From Leishmania mexicana MHOM/GT/2001/U1103 (Eukaryota; Euglenozoa; Kinetoplastea; Trypanosomatida; Trypanosomatidae), in the NCBI RefSeq assembly GCF_000234665.1, contig NC_018312.1, positions 1,598,108 through 1,662,107 of the forward strand: DNA of 64,000 bases, read 5' to 3'. The notes beneath the pieces were generated by a model. It was not told the origin of the DNA and made no database searches. It saw only the letters and a program-made list of their open reading frames with translations. This document shows, one piece after another, positions 48,653 through 58,910 of the stretch (within the stretch, counting starts at the first letter, position 1; each line of letters opens with the position of its first letter). The position numbers and the translations under genes are program-made.

Positions 48653-50374
48653 ATGCCGCGGCCGAAGAAGGGCAGCAGGCGAGGGACGGTCGTGAGGAAT
48701 ATCTGGGACATCGCCGACTTGCAGGCGACGGGCCTGGGAAGCAGCAGCAACGGCGGGACTCGTGAGCGTCTGTCCACCGCTACCACCGCGGCGACCTATC
48801 GCCGCCCACGGCCGGTGCGGCATGTCGACCCCGCCGTGCTGAAGCGCGCCTTCATGCTGCAGAACTTCCAGTTCATCCTTCGCGCCGAGCTGCTGGCGGT
48901 CACGTCCACGCAGGGGCTGCCGCAGGGCCAGCGCCGGCTGATGGAGTGCATCCAGCTCAGCGACAGCCTCGTGCCGTGGGAGGTGGTGCACTCGGTCGTC
49001 ATGCGGGCCACTCCTGAGGAGTTCCAGTGCCCCATCTGCATGGAGATGCCGACAGCACCGCGCATCACGGAGTGCGGCCACGTCTACTGCCTCCCGTGCA
49101 TCCTACAGTACATGAGCCGCCAGAAGGCGGCCGGCGCGCAGCGCAAGTGCCCGATGTGCCACGACCTTCTCACGCCCTACACGCTGCGCCCCTGCGTGCT
49201 GCAGCCGGTGCAGCCGCGGAAGGTCGGCGTGCAGGCCCGCTTTGACCTCTTCAAGCGGCACCGCGACTCGTGCGTGCTGCGCCGCACCGACGACCCCTTT
49301 CTGGCGGCACCGCCGCCGCCGTCCTCGGCGAAGGCCGTGGCGATCCAGCTCCCAGCCTACATGGAGCCGATGTCGTGCCAGAGTCGGTACGTGATGACCA
49401 CCCCGCAGTACGAGGCGAGGCAGCGCTGCGCTGACTGCGCCGGTATTTCGGAGCAGATGCGCGAGCTGGCGCAGCTGACGCAGCCGCTGAGCGAGTCCGA
49501 CGCGGAGGTGGAGCGATTCTTGCTAGAGGCGCTGAACGAGGTGACCAAGGAACCGAAGGGGCTGCCGCCGTCGATGCTGCGCAACTCGCCGCCCATGGCC
49601 CCGCGCCCCGTCACGACTCCGGAGGGCGAGGGCGACTACCTCGAGCTGTACGCCGACGGAGAAGGGCAGGCGTACTACCTGCACATGTTGACCGTGAAGA
49701 TGCTGAAGCACGATGCGAAGCTGCGCAACGCCGCACTGCCCGACACGGTCACCGGCGTGATTGAGGAGGTTGTCACGATGGAGCAGACGGAGGAGACGCG
49801 CCGCATCTACAAGGTCTTCTCGCACGTCCCGCTGCACGGCATGATCAAGCTGTGCGTCGTCAACGTGGATCATCTCGTCCTGCCGGAGACCCGCACCGCT
49901 TTTGCCGCCGCACTGCAGAGGATGGCGAGCGACAGGGCGCAGCGCCGACACCGCGACGACCGCGCCGCCAGCGAGGATGCGTCGTGGAAGCAGTACTTGA
50001 TGAGGTACAGCAACCGCAGTGGTGACTACTTGGGCCTCTCGCCGGACACGGCGCCGTCGGACTTCTCCATCGACACGGAGAGCCTGCCGTACCTGAAGCT
50101 CCCCTCGACGGGTTCCGCGGGCAGCGACCACGGGCTGCCGCCCAACACGCTTGACACGCGCCAGCGTGCCACCAAGCGACAGGACATGCAGTCGCTGCTC
50201 GTCGACTCGGTCGCGGAGCCTCCGTCACGCGGCGACGCAGCAACAGCGACGACCTCCAGTGCCATGGCGGCCGGCTGCTGGGCTCAGGGGAGTGCGGCCA
50301 AGCTCTTCGCCAAGGCGGAGAGGAAGGAGGCGACGACATCGACGTGGGGCGGACACGTCTTCAACCCCAAGTAG
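48653..50374 (+). CDS. RING finger protein, RNF10/Mag2 family E3 ubiquitin ligase
   Basis: This 573-residue protein has a basic N-terminus (MPRPKKGSRRG). A C3HC4 RING lies at about residues 126-170 (CPICMEMPTAPRITECGHVYC, CILQYM, CPMCHD). A downstream region matches the RNF10/Mag2 layout, with the ELYADGEGQAYYLHMLTVKM segment near 330 and the YKVFSHVPLHGMIKLC segment near 385. The C-terminal third is disordered. RNF10 (yeast Mag2) ubiquitinates 40S ribosomal proteins uS3/uS5 in ribosome quality control. The same job in this parasite is inferred from family membership. The start is the first ATG after candidate acceptors. Confidence 0.88.
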   Translation: MPRPKKGSRRGTVVRNIWDIADLQATGLGSSSNGGTRERLSTATTAATYRRPRPVRHVDPAVLKRAFMLQNFQFILRAELLAVTSTQGLPQGQRRLMECIQLSDSLVPWEVVHSVVMRATPEEFQCPICMEMPTAPRITECGHVYCLPCILQYMSRQKAAGAQRKCPMCHDLLTPYTLRPCVLQPVQPRKVGVQARFDLFKRHRDSCVLRRTDDPFLAAPPPPSSAKAVAIQLPAYMEPMSCQSRYVMTTPQYEARQRCADCAGISEQMRELAQLTQPLSESDAEVERFLLEALNEVTKEPKGLPPSMLRNSPPMAPRPVTTPEGEGDYLELYADGEGQAYYLHMLTVKMLKHDAKLRNAALPDTVTGVIEEVVTMEQTEETRRIYKVFSHVPLHGMIKLCVVNVDHLVLPETRTAFAAALQRMASDRAQRRHRDDRAASEDASWKQYLMRYSNRSGDYLGLSPDTAPSDFSIDTESLPYLKLPSTGSAGSDHGLPPNTLDTRQRATKRQDMQSLLVDSVAEPPSRGDAATATTSSAMAAGCWAQGSAAKLFAKAERKEATTSTWGGHVFNPK

Positions 50375-51684
50375 TCCTCGTCCCTCAGGCGGGAGGGTGA
50401 CGACTCTTTCTGCCGGCTTCTCTGTGAGTCTCTCCGCCTGGACTTGCGTGCATCGCTGCCGCACCCCGCCGTGCGTACGCGCACACAGGCGCGTAGGCGC
50501 ATGCGAATGTGTGTGCTGGGATGCAGGTGCCTCGTTCCGCGTGAGGTGCCGCGTCCACTGCTGTGTGAGGGCGTGTGTGGGGAGCCGTGCAGGGCGGGAG
50601 TGGAGCGAGTGGGAGACGGCTCGGTGGCGCAACGACGTTTCTGTCGTCAGCGATGCTGCGCTCCTTTCATTCCCTTGCCCCGCTCTTCATGCGTGTGCTC
50701 TGTGTGCCAACGGCGCCTTGCATTGTCCGTCTCTCTGCGCGCGCACACGCAGAGATACAAGCACAGGGGTGCTCCACCCCTCTGCCCCCTCCGAGTTGTC
50801 CCACATCAGGGTGTCGCTGTTCTTCTCTGTTCTGCACCCCTTGCTTCCCTTTCCTTTCCATTTTCGGACCCGGGCTGACGGCCGCCCCGCACTGTGTGAT
50901 GGGTGGCGCACGTGCGCGTGCGTGTGTGCTGGCGGAGTTGATTCGAAGCTCAAGCAACGCAGGTCAAGAGGGAATGACGCAGCGCTCACCGCGCTTGACT
51001 CCCCCTGTGTGTGTCTCTGTCTGCATCAGTGAGATGCTCGCTCTTGCTCTGTCTCACCGCCAAGATGTGCGCACGCTGCTGAGTGTGTGAGTCCCTTCGC
51101 GCCCCTCCTTGCCGCTCGACTGCGGCGGTTGCTCTCACGAGTAGGCACTGCTCTGGGGAAGAGCGTACGTGTGCTTGTGTGCGTGAGGGCACCGACGTGA
51201 TGGCACGAGTCACGTGGCCCTCTCTGTGCAGAGGCCCCCCCCCCCGCCGCCTTCACGTGCGAGGGCGCATGTGTGGGGGTGCGCTGCTGCGTCTGTGCCG
51301 CTTCCTCCGTCCCCCCTCATCTTCCCCACCCTCTCCGTCCCTCCGTCTCTGCGTTGCTCTGCGAGGGACCTGCTGCGCCGCTGAAGGCCGTCGCAGTGCC
51401 GCGGCACACCCCTTCCCTTCCCCACATACACATGCGCGCATACCCCCACAGGCGCCACGGCGTACACCCCTGGAAGAGAACCACACGCCCATACGTAGAG
51501 GAGACCCGCACACGCGCGCGTTGTGCGTCACCCCGCTGCCCGACTTACCGATCTGCGTGTGCTGCGGGTTCTTCGTCTTTTCCTCGTTGCATGCCCTGCG
51601 CAGCCCACTGGCGGCTCCCCCGCGTCACCACCGCTGCTGCTCCCTATCCTTCTGCCGCGTCTTGCCTTTGCGGCGCTGGACCGC
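50375..51684 (+). other. Intergenic region upstream of the coiled-coil protein gene
   Basis: This 1.3-kb gene-free spacer has pyrimidine blocks at about 50810-50865 and 51299-51350 (CTTCCTCCGTCCCCCC) and a run of about ten C at 51235-51245. CA-rich patches and several AGs precede the ATG at 51685. Confidence 0.5.
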
Positions 51685-53217
51685 ATGTGGCGAGCGGAGG
51701 AGAACATCTTTGCCCGCGCGAGGCCCGCGCGGCTCGACACGCAGTACAGCAGCACCGGGGCCTGTACGACGGCGCCGCCTGCGCGCACGTTGGTGCCGCC
51801 GCGGTGGTTTCACGTCCCTGGGAGCGGCGCGCGGGACGCGCAGGAGCCGCCGGAGGGTCTCGTCACATCCACTAATCTGTCCTCCTCGCTGCTGCTGCAG
51901 CGGAGCTCGTTGCTGGACCACCGCGGTACTGCGGACGCTTCTGCACGTGAGCTGGAGTGTGGGGGCCGAGACGCTGACGGGAGCTGCTGGGGCATCGCTG
52001 GGCCCTCCCCTGCGACGCAGCAGCAGCTGCCTTCCGCCCCACACGGTGGCGCGGACACTCGCTCGCTGGGGAGCCTCCTCCGCCACGCCGACCTGCGTCC
52101 CACGCGCGACACGAGCGCATGCGACACGTCGCCAAGAGAGGTGGGTCGCCTGCTTCGTCATTACCGCGACGAGAACGCGCGGCTGCGCGAGCAGCTCAAG
52201 GCGAAAGAGCTGCACGAGGCGCACATCATGGCGAGGCTCGAGGAGACAAGCCACAAGTGCGCGCACCTGCAGCTGGCATGGCAGCGTGCCAGCGGTGGCA
52301 CACCAACCTCATTGTTGCAGAGCGCAGGCGACAAGGCGGATGCTGTGCCGAGTGTGGGCAGTCACGGTGGGGAGGCCGAAGAGACGGTGCAGTCGCACCT
52401 CGCGCAGAAGGAGGCCGAGGTGCGCGAGTTGCAGGGACGCGTGGAGGCGTACCGGGAGGCGTTGCAGCGCTCTCGCGCCCACGCGGCGCTCTCGGCGGAG
52501 GAGCGGCGGGAAGCTCCTGCACCCGCCACCTGCTCCGCAGGCAGCAGCACCGCTGTCAGCGTCTCGCCCACATCGCTCCACGTGCTCCTCTTGCAGTCCC
52601 TCAACACCGCCGACTACCTCGTGAAGGTGTTCAACGCGCTGCAACACTGCCACTGCACGCGGCACGGAGATGCCCACGGGAGCGCTAGCGACTGCTGTCG
52701 CCGCAGCCTCCACGACTGCAAGCTGCGCTGCCTCCAGGCAGCCATGAAGGGCGCACCCATCAGTTCCGAGCTGCTGGAGCTGGAGGATGGACCGGAGAAC
52801 GACACGGCCGCCGCAAACATGGAAACGGCTGTCGCGGTTCGAGAGGAGCTGCTTTACTGCGAGGCCGTGGCCGTGCGCCTCGCGGCCTCCCTGCTGAGCC
52901 GCGAGAAGTCTGCCGGCGACGACGCTGCCCCGCCGGTCACCACCGCAGCCGCCGCCGCACGATCAGAGAGAGCAGCGTCACCGCCGCCCCTCTCCGCACT
53001 TGGCTCACTGACAGCGGTTGAGGTCGCCGAACCCGTCGCTGCAGCGAAGGCGGCGGCGGCTGAAACACACGACGACGACGATGAGGGCGCGGGGGATGGC
53101 GAGAGGAGGACGGAGGAGAACGGGCACGCCACGGTGTCGTACGTGGCTGCCGCACGAGAGCCTCGAGGCCGCCCTTCGCGATGCCGTCCCGATGTTGGCG
53201 ACTGCGAGGTGCAGTAG
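51685..53217 (+). CDS. Coiled-coil protein, function unknown
   Basis: This 510-residue protein has no recognised family. Two clear heptad regions are visible: residues about 150-200 (VGRLLRHYRDENARLREQL, AHIMARLEETSHKCAHLQ) and about 230-275 (HLAQKEAEVRELQGRVEAY). A Cys/His-containing stretch near 315-350 (ALQHCHCTRHGDAHGSASD, CCRRSLHDCKLRC) could bind metal, but its spacing fits no standard finger. The C-terminal 90 residues are Ala-rich with an acidic run HDDDDEGAGDGE. The layout would suit a cytoskeletal or basal-body protein; this is speculation. I start at the first in-frame ATG (MWRAEEN); the open frame upstream lacks an ATG. Confidence 0.75.
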   Translation: MWRAEENIFARARPARLDTQYSSTGACTTAPPARTLVPPRWFHVPGSGARDAQEPPEGLVTSTNLSSSLLLQRSSLLDHRGTADASARELECGGRDADGSCWGIAGPSPATQQQLPSAPHGGADTRSLGSLLRHADLRPTRDTSACDTSPREVGRLLRHYRDENARLREQLKAKELHEAHIMARLEETSHKCAHLQLAWQRASGGTPTSLLQSAGDKADAVPSVGSHGGEAEETVQSHLAQKEAEVRELQGRVEAYREALQRSRAHAALSAEERREAPAPATCSAGSSTAVSVSPTSLHVLLLQSLNTADYLVKVFNALQHCHCTRHGDAHGSASDCCRRSLHDCKLRCLQAAMKGAPISSELLELEDGPENDTAAANMETAVAVREELLYCEAVAVRLAASLLSREKSAGDDAAPPVTTAAAAARSERAASPPPLSALGSLTAVEVAEPVAAAKAAAAETHDDDDEGAGDGERRTEENGHATVSYVAAAREPRGRPSRCRPDVGDCEVQ

Positions 53218-54482
53218 CCTAGCGACGAGAACGGCTCTGGCGACAGCGGTGGCGGGTGGTGGGGGCTGTTTGCGCGTTTGTGCGTGCGTCGCGCACTACT
53301 GTCGAACGCCCCACTCATGTCTGCCGCACCCGTCGCACATCCCCCTTCTCCTACCTCATCTCACCAGATAGAGCACCGCACGAGATGTGTGCCGAGCGGA
53401 CACATCGTAGGGGCGCCCGTTTGCCAGTTCATGCAACACGAGCGGGCGACTCCTCATAGAGAGCGTCCGCACTGCAGCATGAGCCACCCCACGCACGCGC
53501 TCTCTTTTCTCTTTCCCGCCCCTGTGCGGGTATCCATACATGTGCGCGTGTGTCTCTCACGCAGTCCTCCCCTGGGTTTCTGTCCTCTTGTGCTCTTGAT
53601 CTCTCCTCCTCTATGCGCCCCTCGCACATGGCGTGCATCTCTTGCCACCGTTGTCCTTGCTTTCAGGAGCGCCACAGAGGGGGCTGAAAAATGAAGAAAG
53701 AGGGGGTGGTGCGCCTTCCACCATCCGAAAACTGCCACAGCTTCCCCGCTCGCGATCCCGCCGCACACTGACTCGCATACAGAGACGCTACGCCGTAAGG
53801 AGGCGCTCGCAAGCTGGAGGCAGCCTTGCCAGTGCGACAGACGGCGGCAGGTGAGGGAGGCGAGTGAGAAAGCGGGATGGCGAAAAAGGAAGGTGGCGGG
53901 AGAGACTGAAGCAGTGGTATGATAGGGGCGTGCATGTACGTGTATTGTATCCTCTGCGAAATGCTCCCCCCTCTCTCCTCCCCCTGACTCCCTGCCGTCT
54001 CTGCAGTGCTTTGTGCTGGTGCGCTCTGCTGACGTCCTCACGTGTCGCGTGACTGCGGCGGGACCGACTGCCATAAAGGTGGGCGACGTGCGTATGAGTG
54101 TGTATGCATGTGTTCGCGTGGCGCGGTGCCAGGCCTCTCCCGTTTAACTTCTCACCACATGTGATGCGCAGGTTGTGGGCTTGTCTCTCACTCTCCGTGT
54201 CGGCGCATGCTGCTCCGCGTTGCCGCCCCCTCGCTCCTCTCCATCATCCCCGTCCCTCCTGTCATTGGACTCTCTCCCCTTGATATCACGCCGACACCCA
54301 TCCACACGCACACTCGTGTGCTGCTCCCGTGCGCAGTCTCGCCGGTGTAGTGAAGGACCCTCTTTCCCTCACACATATCTACGAGCTGGCCACTTACGCA
54401 GCGCCCTGGCCTTGCGTAGTGTTTCCGTGTGCGCGTGTGTGCCCCTGCACTTTGCATATTCCACTGCCCCTTTTCGTCCATC
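53218..54482 (+). other. Intergenic region upstream of the 99-residue protein gene
   Basis: This 1.3-kb gene-free spacer has pyrimidine patches (for example 53571-53625, 53960-54003, 54220-54285). A moderately pyrimidine-rich stretch (54435-54482) lies just before the ATG. No coding content was recognised on either strand. Confidence 0.5.
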
Positions 54483-54782
54483 ATGTCTCAGCAGCTCGCC
54501 TTCCACGACGTGTCGAACGACGCGATTCAGCACATGCAGGCCAGTGAGGCGCTGCAGAAGCACCTCGAGAATGCCCAGCTGGCGCACCGCGTGTGTGTCG
54601 CCAAGGCGCTGAAGGCGAATGAGCCGCCGGTGGAGAAGTGCGCACTGACCTGGGGCGAGGTGGTGATGCGCTACAATCAGTGGTCCGAGTACCGCCCTGC
54701 TTTTCATGATAGCGACGCGCAGAAGAGGTACTCGAAGTACTGGACCAAGAAGCGCCAGGCTGCCGACGACAGCCACCCGTAA
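54483..54782 (+). CDS. Small conserved protein (99 residues), possibly an ATP synthase accessory subunit
   Basis: This soluble, helical 99-residue protein has no signal peptide or membrane span and ends in a basic stretch (YWTKKRQAADDSHP). A Trp/Tyr-containing segment (WGEVVMRYNQWSEYRP) is its most distinctive part. By position and size it may correspond to a small kinetoplastid ATP synthase subunit (ATPTB12, Tb927.5.3090 from memory); I rate that only as a possibility. Codon choice matches the neighbouring genes, with G/C-ending codons throughout, which supports it being real despite its length. Confidence 0.7.
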   Translation: MSQQLAFHDVSNDAIQHMQASEALQKHLENAQLAHRVCVAKALKANEPPVEKCALTWGEVVMRYNQWSEYRPAFHDSDAQKRYSKYWTKKRQAADDSHP

Positions 54783-56347
54783 CGTAAGCTGATCTGCGCT
54801 TGAGCATGTGTGCCCACGCGCGCATGACTGTGTGGGTGGGAGATGCGGCGCATTCCTGCCCCTCTCGCTGCGGCATGTCCGAAGGCCGTGCACCCGCACA
54901 CATACGCGTTCCCCTCTGTCTGCACACCGCTCTGCATGTGCGTGTGTGCACGTCTCTCTGTGCGCGGGTCTTCACAGAGAGCGATGAGCTCTGCCCCTCG
55001 CGGGGAGGCGAGGCTGAGGGACCACGCGTAGGAGAGAGAGCGAGGGCCACACCGGCATCTTCTGCGGAGAACTGGGAGGAGGTGGTGAGGTTTGTACCGC
55101 CCCACTGGCGCGGAGGATGCAGGTGTGTGTGTGTGTGCTGTGCACCTTGTCGCTCCGTACATGTTTGCACCTCTGCGTGTGTGCGCGTGCTGCAGTGGCC
55201 TCCCCCCTCCATTGCATGCGCATCGCTCTGTGGTACGCTCCTTCGGCATTCATCATCTGCATGTGTGCCTGTCTTTTAGGAATCGGACGTTTGGCTATGG
55301 GGGGCGCTGTCTCGTCTTCTCTCGTCTTCTCCTCCGCCTTCCACCGTGCCTGCACACACGCGCACGCGCACACGCATACGTGAGTGACGCACGTTTATGT
55401 CTCTGTCTGTCCGCGTGTGTCTGTGTGCTGGTGTGCAGGAGTGGAGAGGGGGGGTGATGGGCAACGCGAGAGAAGGCGGAGGAGAGGGGGAGGGAAGCGA
55501 CTCCGTTAGGTATAGGGAGGTGGTTGTTGCACAGCGTGTCCCCCCACCTGCCGCGCAGGCACCCAATGCCTGTGTGTGTGTGAGGCGCGTTGCTCGAGTA
55601 TGTTGGCCGCTCTCTGTGCATTGGAGCGAGCGTGCGTGTGTGTCGGGTTTCTTGGTGATGGCGTCTCTCTACACCCCTCCCTTTCTCTTGTTAGTGAAGG
55701 CAACGCGAAGCAAAACCACAGCGGAGAAGGCAAAGTCGCGTCGCTCAGCACTCCTGCACTCCACCGCGCAGGTCTACCGTCCGCGCCCCTGCCTGTCTCT
55801 AGGTCTTGTAGGGTAGTCCGTGCCCAGCGCGCACGAGTGCCTCGCCCCTCCCTTTCTTCCCTCCCACGCATACGCGCGCCCGCACCCACACCCACCCACA
55901 TGCCGGGGTACGTGATGTGTGAATGCCTGGGGTGTTGCCCTTGCGTGGGATTCACCTTAGAGTGTGTGTGAGGGGTGGGGAGAAGTGGTCGCCGCTTCTC
56001 TCTGCCTGCGCATGCTCGCACACGTGCGTTGCACGTGTCTGTGTGTGCGCCAATTTCCTTCGCTTGAGGCCACCCCAACGTTCTCCCCCCGTGACTCTCT
56101 CCCCCCTCCGCGTGTCCCTATCTGGTTTCGCACAGACACAACTGACGGGCGTGCAAAGGACGCGACCATCCATGACCTCCAGTCTCTCCCTTCCACATCA
56201 TCACTGACAGCTCTCCCCCTTTGCCGATCACGAGAGAGGAGCGAGACAGAGAGCAGCAGCACTGCACAGCAGCTGCGGGAGACTTTCCTTCCCCTCTCTT
56301 TATGTTTGCGCCGCTGCCGCTGGCGGGTGTGTGCATGCGCATGTGAT
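54783..56347 (+). other. Intergenic region upstream of the 56.3-kb gene
   Basis: This 1.6-kb gene-free spacer is dominated by TG/CA-rich DNA, with pyrimidine stretches at about 55309-55345, 55840-55865, 56085-56112 and 56284-56305. A purine-rich GA block lies at about 55440-55500. AGs shortly before the ATG at 56348 are limited, so an acceptor further upstream (after 56085-56112) is likelier. Confidence 0.45.
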
Positions 56348-57652
56348 ATGCCGCTCCCTCTTACGTCTTTGGCAGGAGCCATCGCCTCCCCTTGTGCGGT
56401 CGCAGGCAGCACCACCACCGGCACCGCTGTCGCCACGGGTAGCAGCAGCGGCACCGACTGCTACGTCATTGTATGGGTCGAGGCCCGAGAACGGCCGGTG
56501 TACGCGTGCACTGCGCCTCTTCCCTCCAGTGGGCCCTCGGCGTCGTCGGCCTCGGCCGCTTCTGCCGGCGTCGCCGCCGTTCCAGCGGTGAACGTGGTGA
56601 CGCTGCGGCGCTTCTTTGCCGCCCTCGTCCTTCTCTCGTCCCCGCGGGCGACGGCGAGGGCGCGGGCAGGCGGGCCTTGTGCGTCGCTGTCTTGCGCCGC
56701 CACCTTTACTCGGGAGACCACCCCCGTGCTGCACGCAACCCTTCCGCTGGGCTTGGTGGGCGCCTTCGGCGCGTCGCCGCCGTACTACTACGTCGCTGTG
56801 TTGGCCCCAGGCACTGCTGCCGCAGTGGGCAGTCAGCTGCTGGCCTGGCTGGCCTCCAGTGTGCTGGCAGCGCTCCACCCCGACTCGTGGGCAACGGCTG
56901 GGTTGCCGACTGGGCGGGCGCGCGGCACGGCGCTTCTGTCGCTTGCCGCTGATGCACCGGACTTGTGCTCACAGCTTGCTCTGTACGGTGCTGCCGAGGT
57001 CGGCAGAGCGCGCGCCGGCGCCGCCGCGATGGAGGGCTACGGCGTTCGAGAGGTGTTGGCGGACAGTGCCGGTTCGTCTTCCCTAGCTGCGGTGCTCCAG
57101 GAGTTCGAGCCATGCCGTGACTCACCCGTGGCTGTTGCGATCAGCACCCTCCTCCGAAGGTGTTGGGTGCCCTTCACCATCTCGCCCGCCACAACCGCAG
57201 CCTCCCTGCACATCTCGCTCGCCGGCTACTTCACACTTCCGCTCCCGTCGTGTCTCCGTGCAAGCAGCTCTGCCGCTTCACCTCTGGCGCCAACCCTCTA
57301 CGCGTGCTCGGCCGACTGTCGAGAGGCGCTGCGTCTCCTCGCCTCCTTCTGCAGTCGTCGCGCACCGGATCCCCAGCAAACCAGCAGCGCGGACGCCGCG
57401 GCCCTGGCGGTTCTCCCCCTCGGTGGCAGCAGCAGCGGCGGCGGCGGTGCGGTGGCCCTGATCGCGGCGAGCGTCGGATGTGTGCACCCAGACACGGTCC
57501 TGTACCAGGCGGTGCTTGTCCACGGCGAGCGTCCCTCCCGCGGCGGCGCTGCCAACTGCGCTGCTCCATATGTTCACTACTTGACCACCAGGGAGGTCGC
57601 GGCCTGCGGAACTCCCTGGCATCCCGACGCGCTACGCAGCGTGTGGTCATGA
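56348..57652 (+). CDS. Hypothetical protein, Ala/Ser-rich, possibly longin-like
   Basis: This 434-residue protein has no recognised family. An opening strand (CYVIVWVEARERPVYACTAP) after a low-complexity leader, followed by helix/strand alternation (VVTLRRFFAALVLLSS and YYVAVLAPGTAAAVG), recalls longin/roadblock-type modules of trafficking adaptors such as Fuzzy or Mon1. The resemblance is by eye only. Ala, Ser and Gly are abundant, and a poly-Ser/Gly stretch (GGSSSGGGGAVAL) lies near residue 360. There is no membrane span I would defend. The start is the first in-frame ATG (MPLPLTSLAG). The G/C-rich codon bias matches neighbouring genes, which argues for true coding. The long in-frame extension upstream is non-coding by composition. 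Confidence 0.65.
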   Translation: MPLPLTSLAGAIASPCAVAGSTTTGTAVATGSSSGTDCYVIVWVEARERPVYACTAPLPSSGPSASSASAASAGVAAVPAVNVVTLRRFFAALVLLSSPRATARARAGGPCASLSCAATFTRETTPVLHATLPLGLVGAFGASPPYYYVAVLAPGTAAAVGSQLLAWLASSVLAALHPDSWATAGLPTGRARGTALLSLAADAPDLCSQLALYGAAEVGRARAGAAAMEGYGVREVLADSAGSSSLAAVLQEFEPCRDSPVAVAISTLLRRCWVPFTISPATTAASLHISLAGYFTLPLPSCLRASSSAASPLAPTLYACSADCREALRLLASFCSRRAPDPQQTSSADAAALAVLPLGGSSSGGGGAVALIAASVGCVHPDTVLYQAVLVHGERPSRGGAANCAAPYVHYLTTREVAACGTPWHPDALRSVWS

Positions 57653-58049
57653 CGTGCTTTCTGTGGCGTATGGTGCTCGTGCGTGCGTGTCTGCGCATAC
57701 TTCGGATCAAATGTTCTTGCAAACCTGCATGTGTTCATGTATGCGCGATGAGCGATGCTCCGCGCACGCCTTCCCCTCCCTCTCTCGCGGGGTGTGCGCA
57801 ACCCACTTGCTCCCCGTGTCCCCGCGCATCCGTCTGCGGATGTCTCCTTGGCCTCTCTCTTCCGCCCGCCGCGTTTCACCTGGCTGTCTACCCTCCTTCC
57901 CCATCCTCCCTGCTTCCTCCGCTCCGCCTGAGACATACACGCGCACACGAACACACGCGCATATCGCCATCTACGTTACCCCCGCTCTCTTGCACTCTCT
58001 CACTTGCTTTCCCTTTCCCTCTAACACCCCCACTCCCTGCCCAGCCACC
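57653..58049 (+). promoter_or_regulatory. Spacer with strong trans-splice acceptor before the dimethylargininase-like gene
   Basis: The spacer ends with a long pyrimidine stretch at about 57980-58042 (CTCTCTTGCACTCTCTCAC, TTTCCCTTTCCCTC, CCACTCCCTGCCCAG). AG is at 58043-58044, five bases before the ATG. The expression signals thus look intact although the gene carries an in-frame stop. Confidence 0.6.
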
Positions 58050-58910
58050 ATGACGAAGCTGACTGTTGTGTGCCGCGCCGTGTCGAGTGCGCTAGAAAAG
58101 CAGACGTGCGAGCTGACGTGCATCGAGCGCCAGACGATCTCGCTCGAGGCCGTGCGGAAGCAGCACAAGGCGTACGTGTAGGTGTTCAAGGAGATGATCG
58201 AGGACGGCTATGACATCGAGCTTATCGAGCTGCCGGCGCTGAACGAGCTGCCCGACTCGATGTTTGTGGAGGACGTGTCGATGATATACAACACGTGCGC
58301 TGTGATCACGCGCCCCGGTGCGCCGTCGCGCCGCCCGGAGGTGGACCCGATTTTGGACACGGTGACGGCTCTGCGCCAGGAGCACTACCGCATCTGTGAG
58401 CCGGGCACCGTTGACGGCGGCGACGTGATGCACGTTGCGAACTCGAAGTACGTGTTTGTGGGCAAGTCGACGCGCTCGAACGACTCAGGGTACGAGCAGC
58501 TGAGGGACTACCTTGGCAAGCACGGGCTGGAGTGCGTGCAGTGCGTTGTGAAGAATTGCCTGCACCTGAAGTGTGCGGTGACTTTTCTGTCGGAGAACAC
58601 GCTGCTGGTGAGCCCCAAGTGGGTCGACCCGGGGATCTTCACCTCGCGCGGGTTCAAAGTGGTGGAGGTCGATTCTAATGAGCCGGCCAGCGCGAACGTG
58701 CTGAGCTTCTCCGCGGAGAAGAATGGCAAACCGTTGCGCACGATAGTAACGGCTGCGGAGTTCCCCGGGACTGCGTCGCGCGTCGAGGCGTTCGCGGAAG
58801 AGGAGACGGCGCAGGGCCGCCCGACGCGCCAGGTGGTGCTGAAGGCGGACGAGATCGCGAAGGCGGAGGGCTCGTTGACGTGCTGCTCGCTTCTGAGCTA
58901 CAGCGCGTAG
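58050..58910 (+). pseudogene. Dimethylarginine dimethylaminohydrolase (DDAH)-like gene with one in-frame TAG
   Basis: Read through, this is a 286-codon gene of normal DDAH length. A TAG at 58179-58181 replaces codon 44, and the same frame resumes at once. Family motifs are intact. LPDSMFVEDVSMIY (67-80) contains the acidic active-site residues, and ITRPGAPSRRPEVD (86-99) follows. TVDGGDVMH (120-128), the catalytic-His motif HLKCAVTFL with His172, and the C-terminal LTCCSLLSY with the nucleophile Cys278/279 complete the set. DDAH hydrolyses asymmetric methylarginines to citrulline. A protein from Met49 would lack the first strand and helix of the propeller fold. Acceptor signals are in place. 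The stop may be a recent knock-out, a sequencing error, or (less likely) a readthrough site. It resembles arginine deiminase too, but the short length and TCCS end favour DDAH. Confidence 0.85.

Noticed and set aside
58179..58181. Reassignment of TAG as a sense codon to rescue the dimethylargininase-like gene
   Set aside because: TAG ends other genes here in normal fashion (STI1 at 12386-12388, the propeller-like protein at 23920-23922), so there is no genome-wide recoding; local readthrough remains only a possibility.
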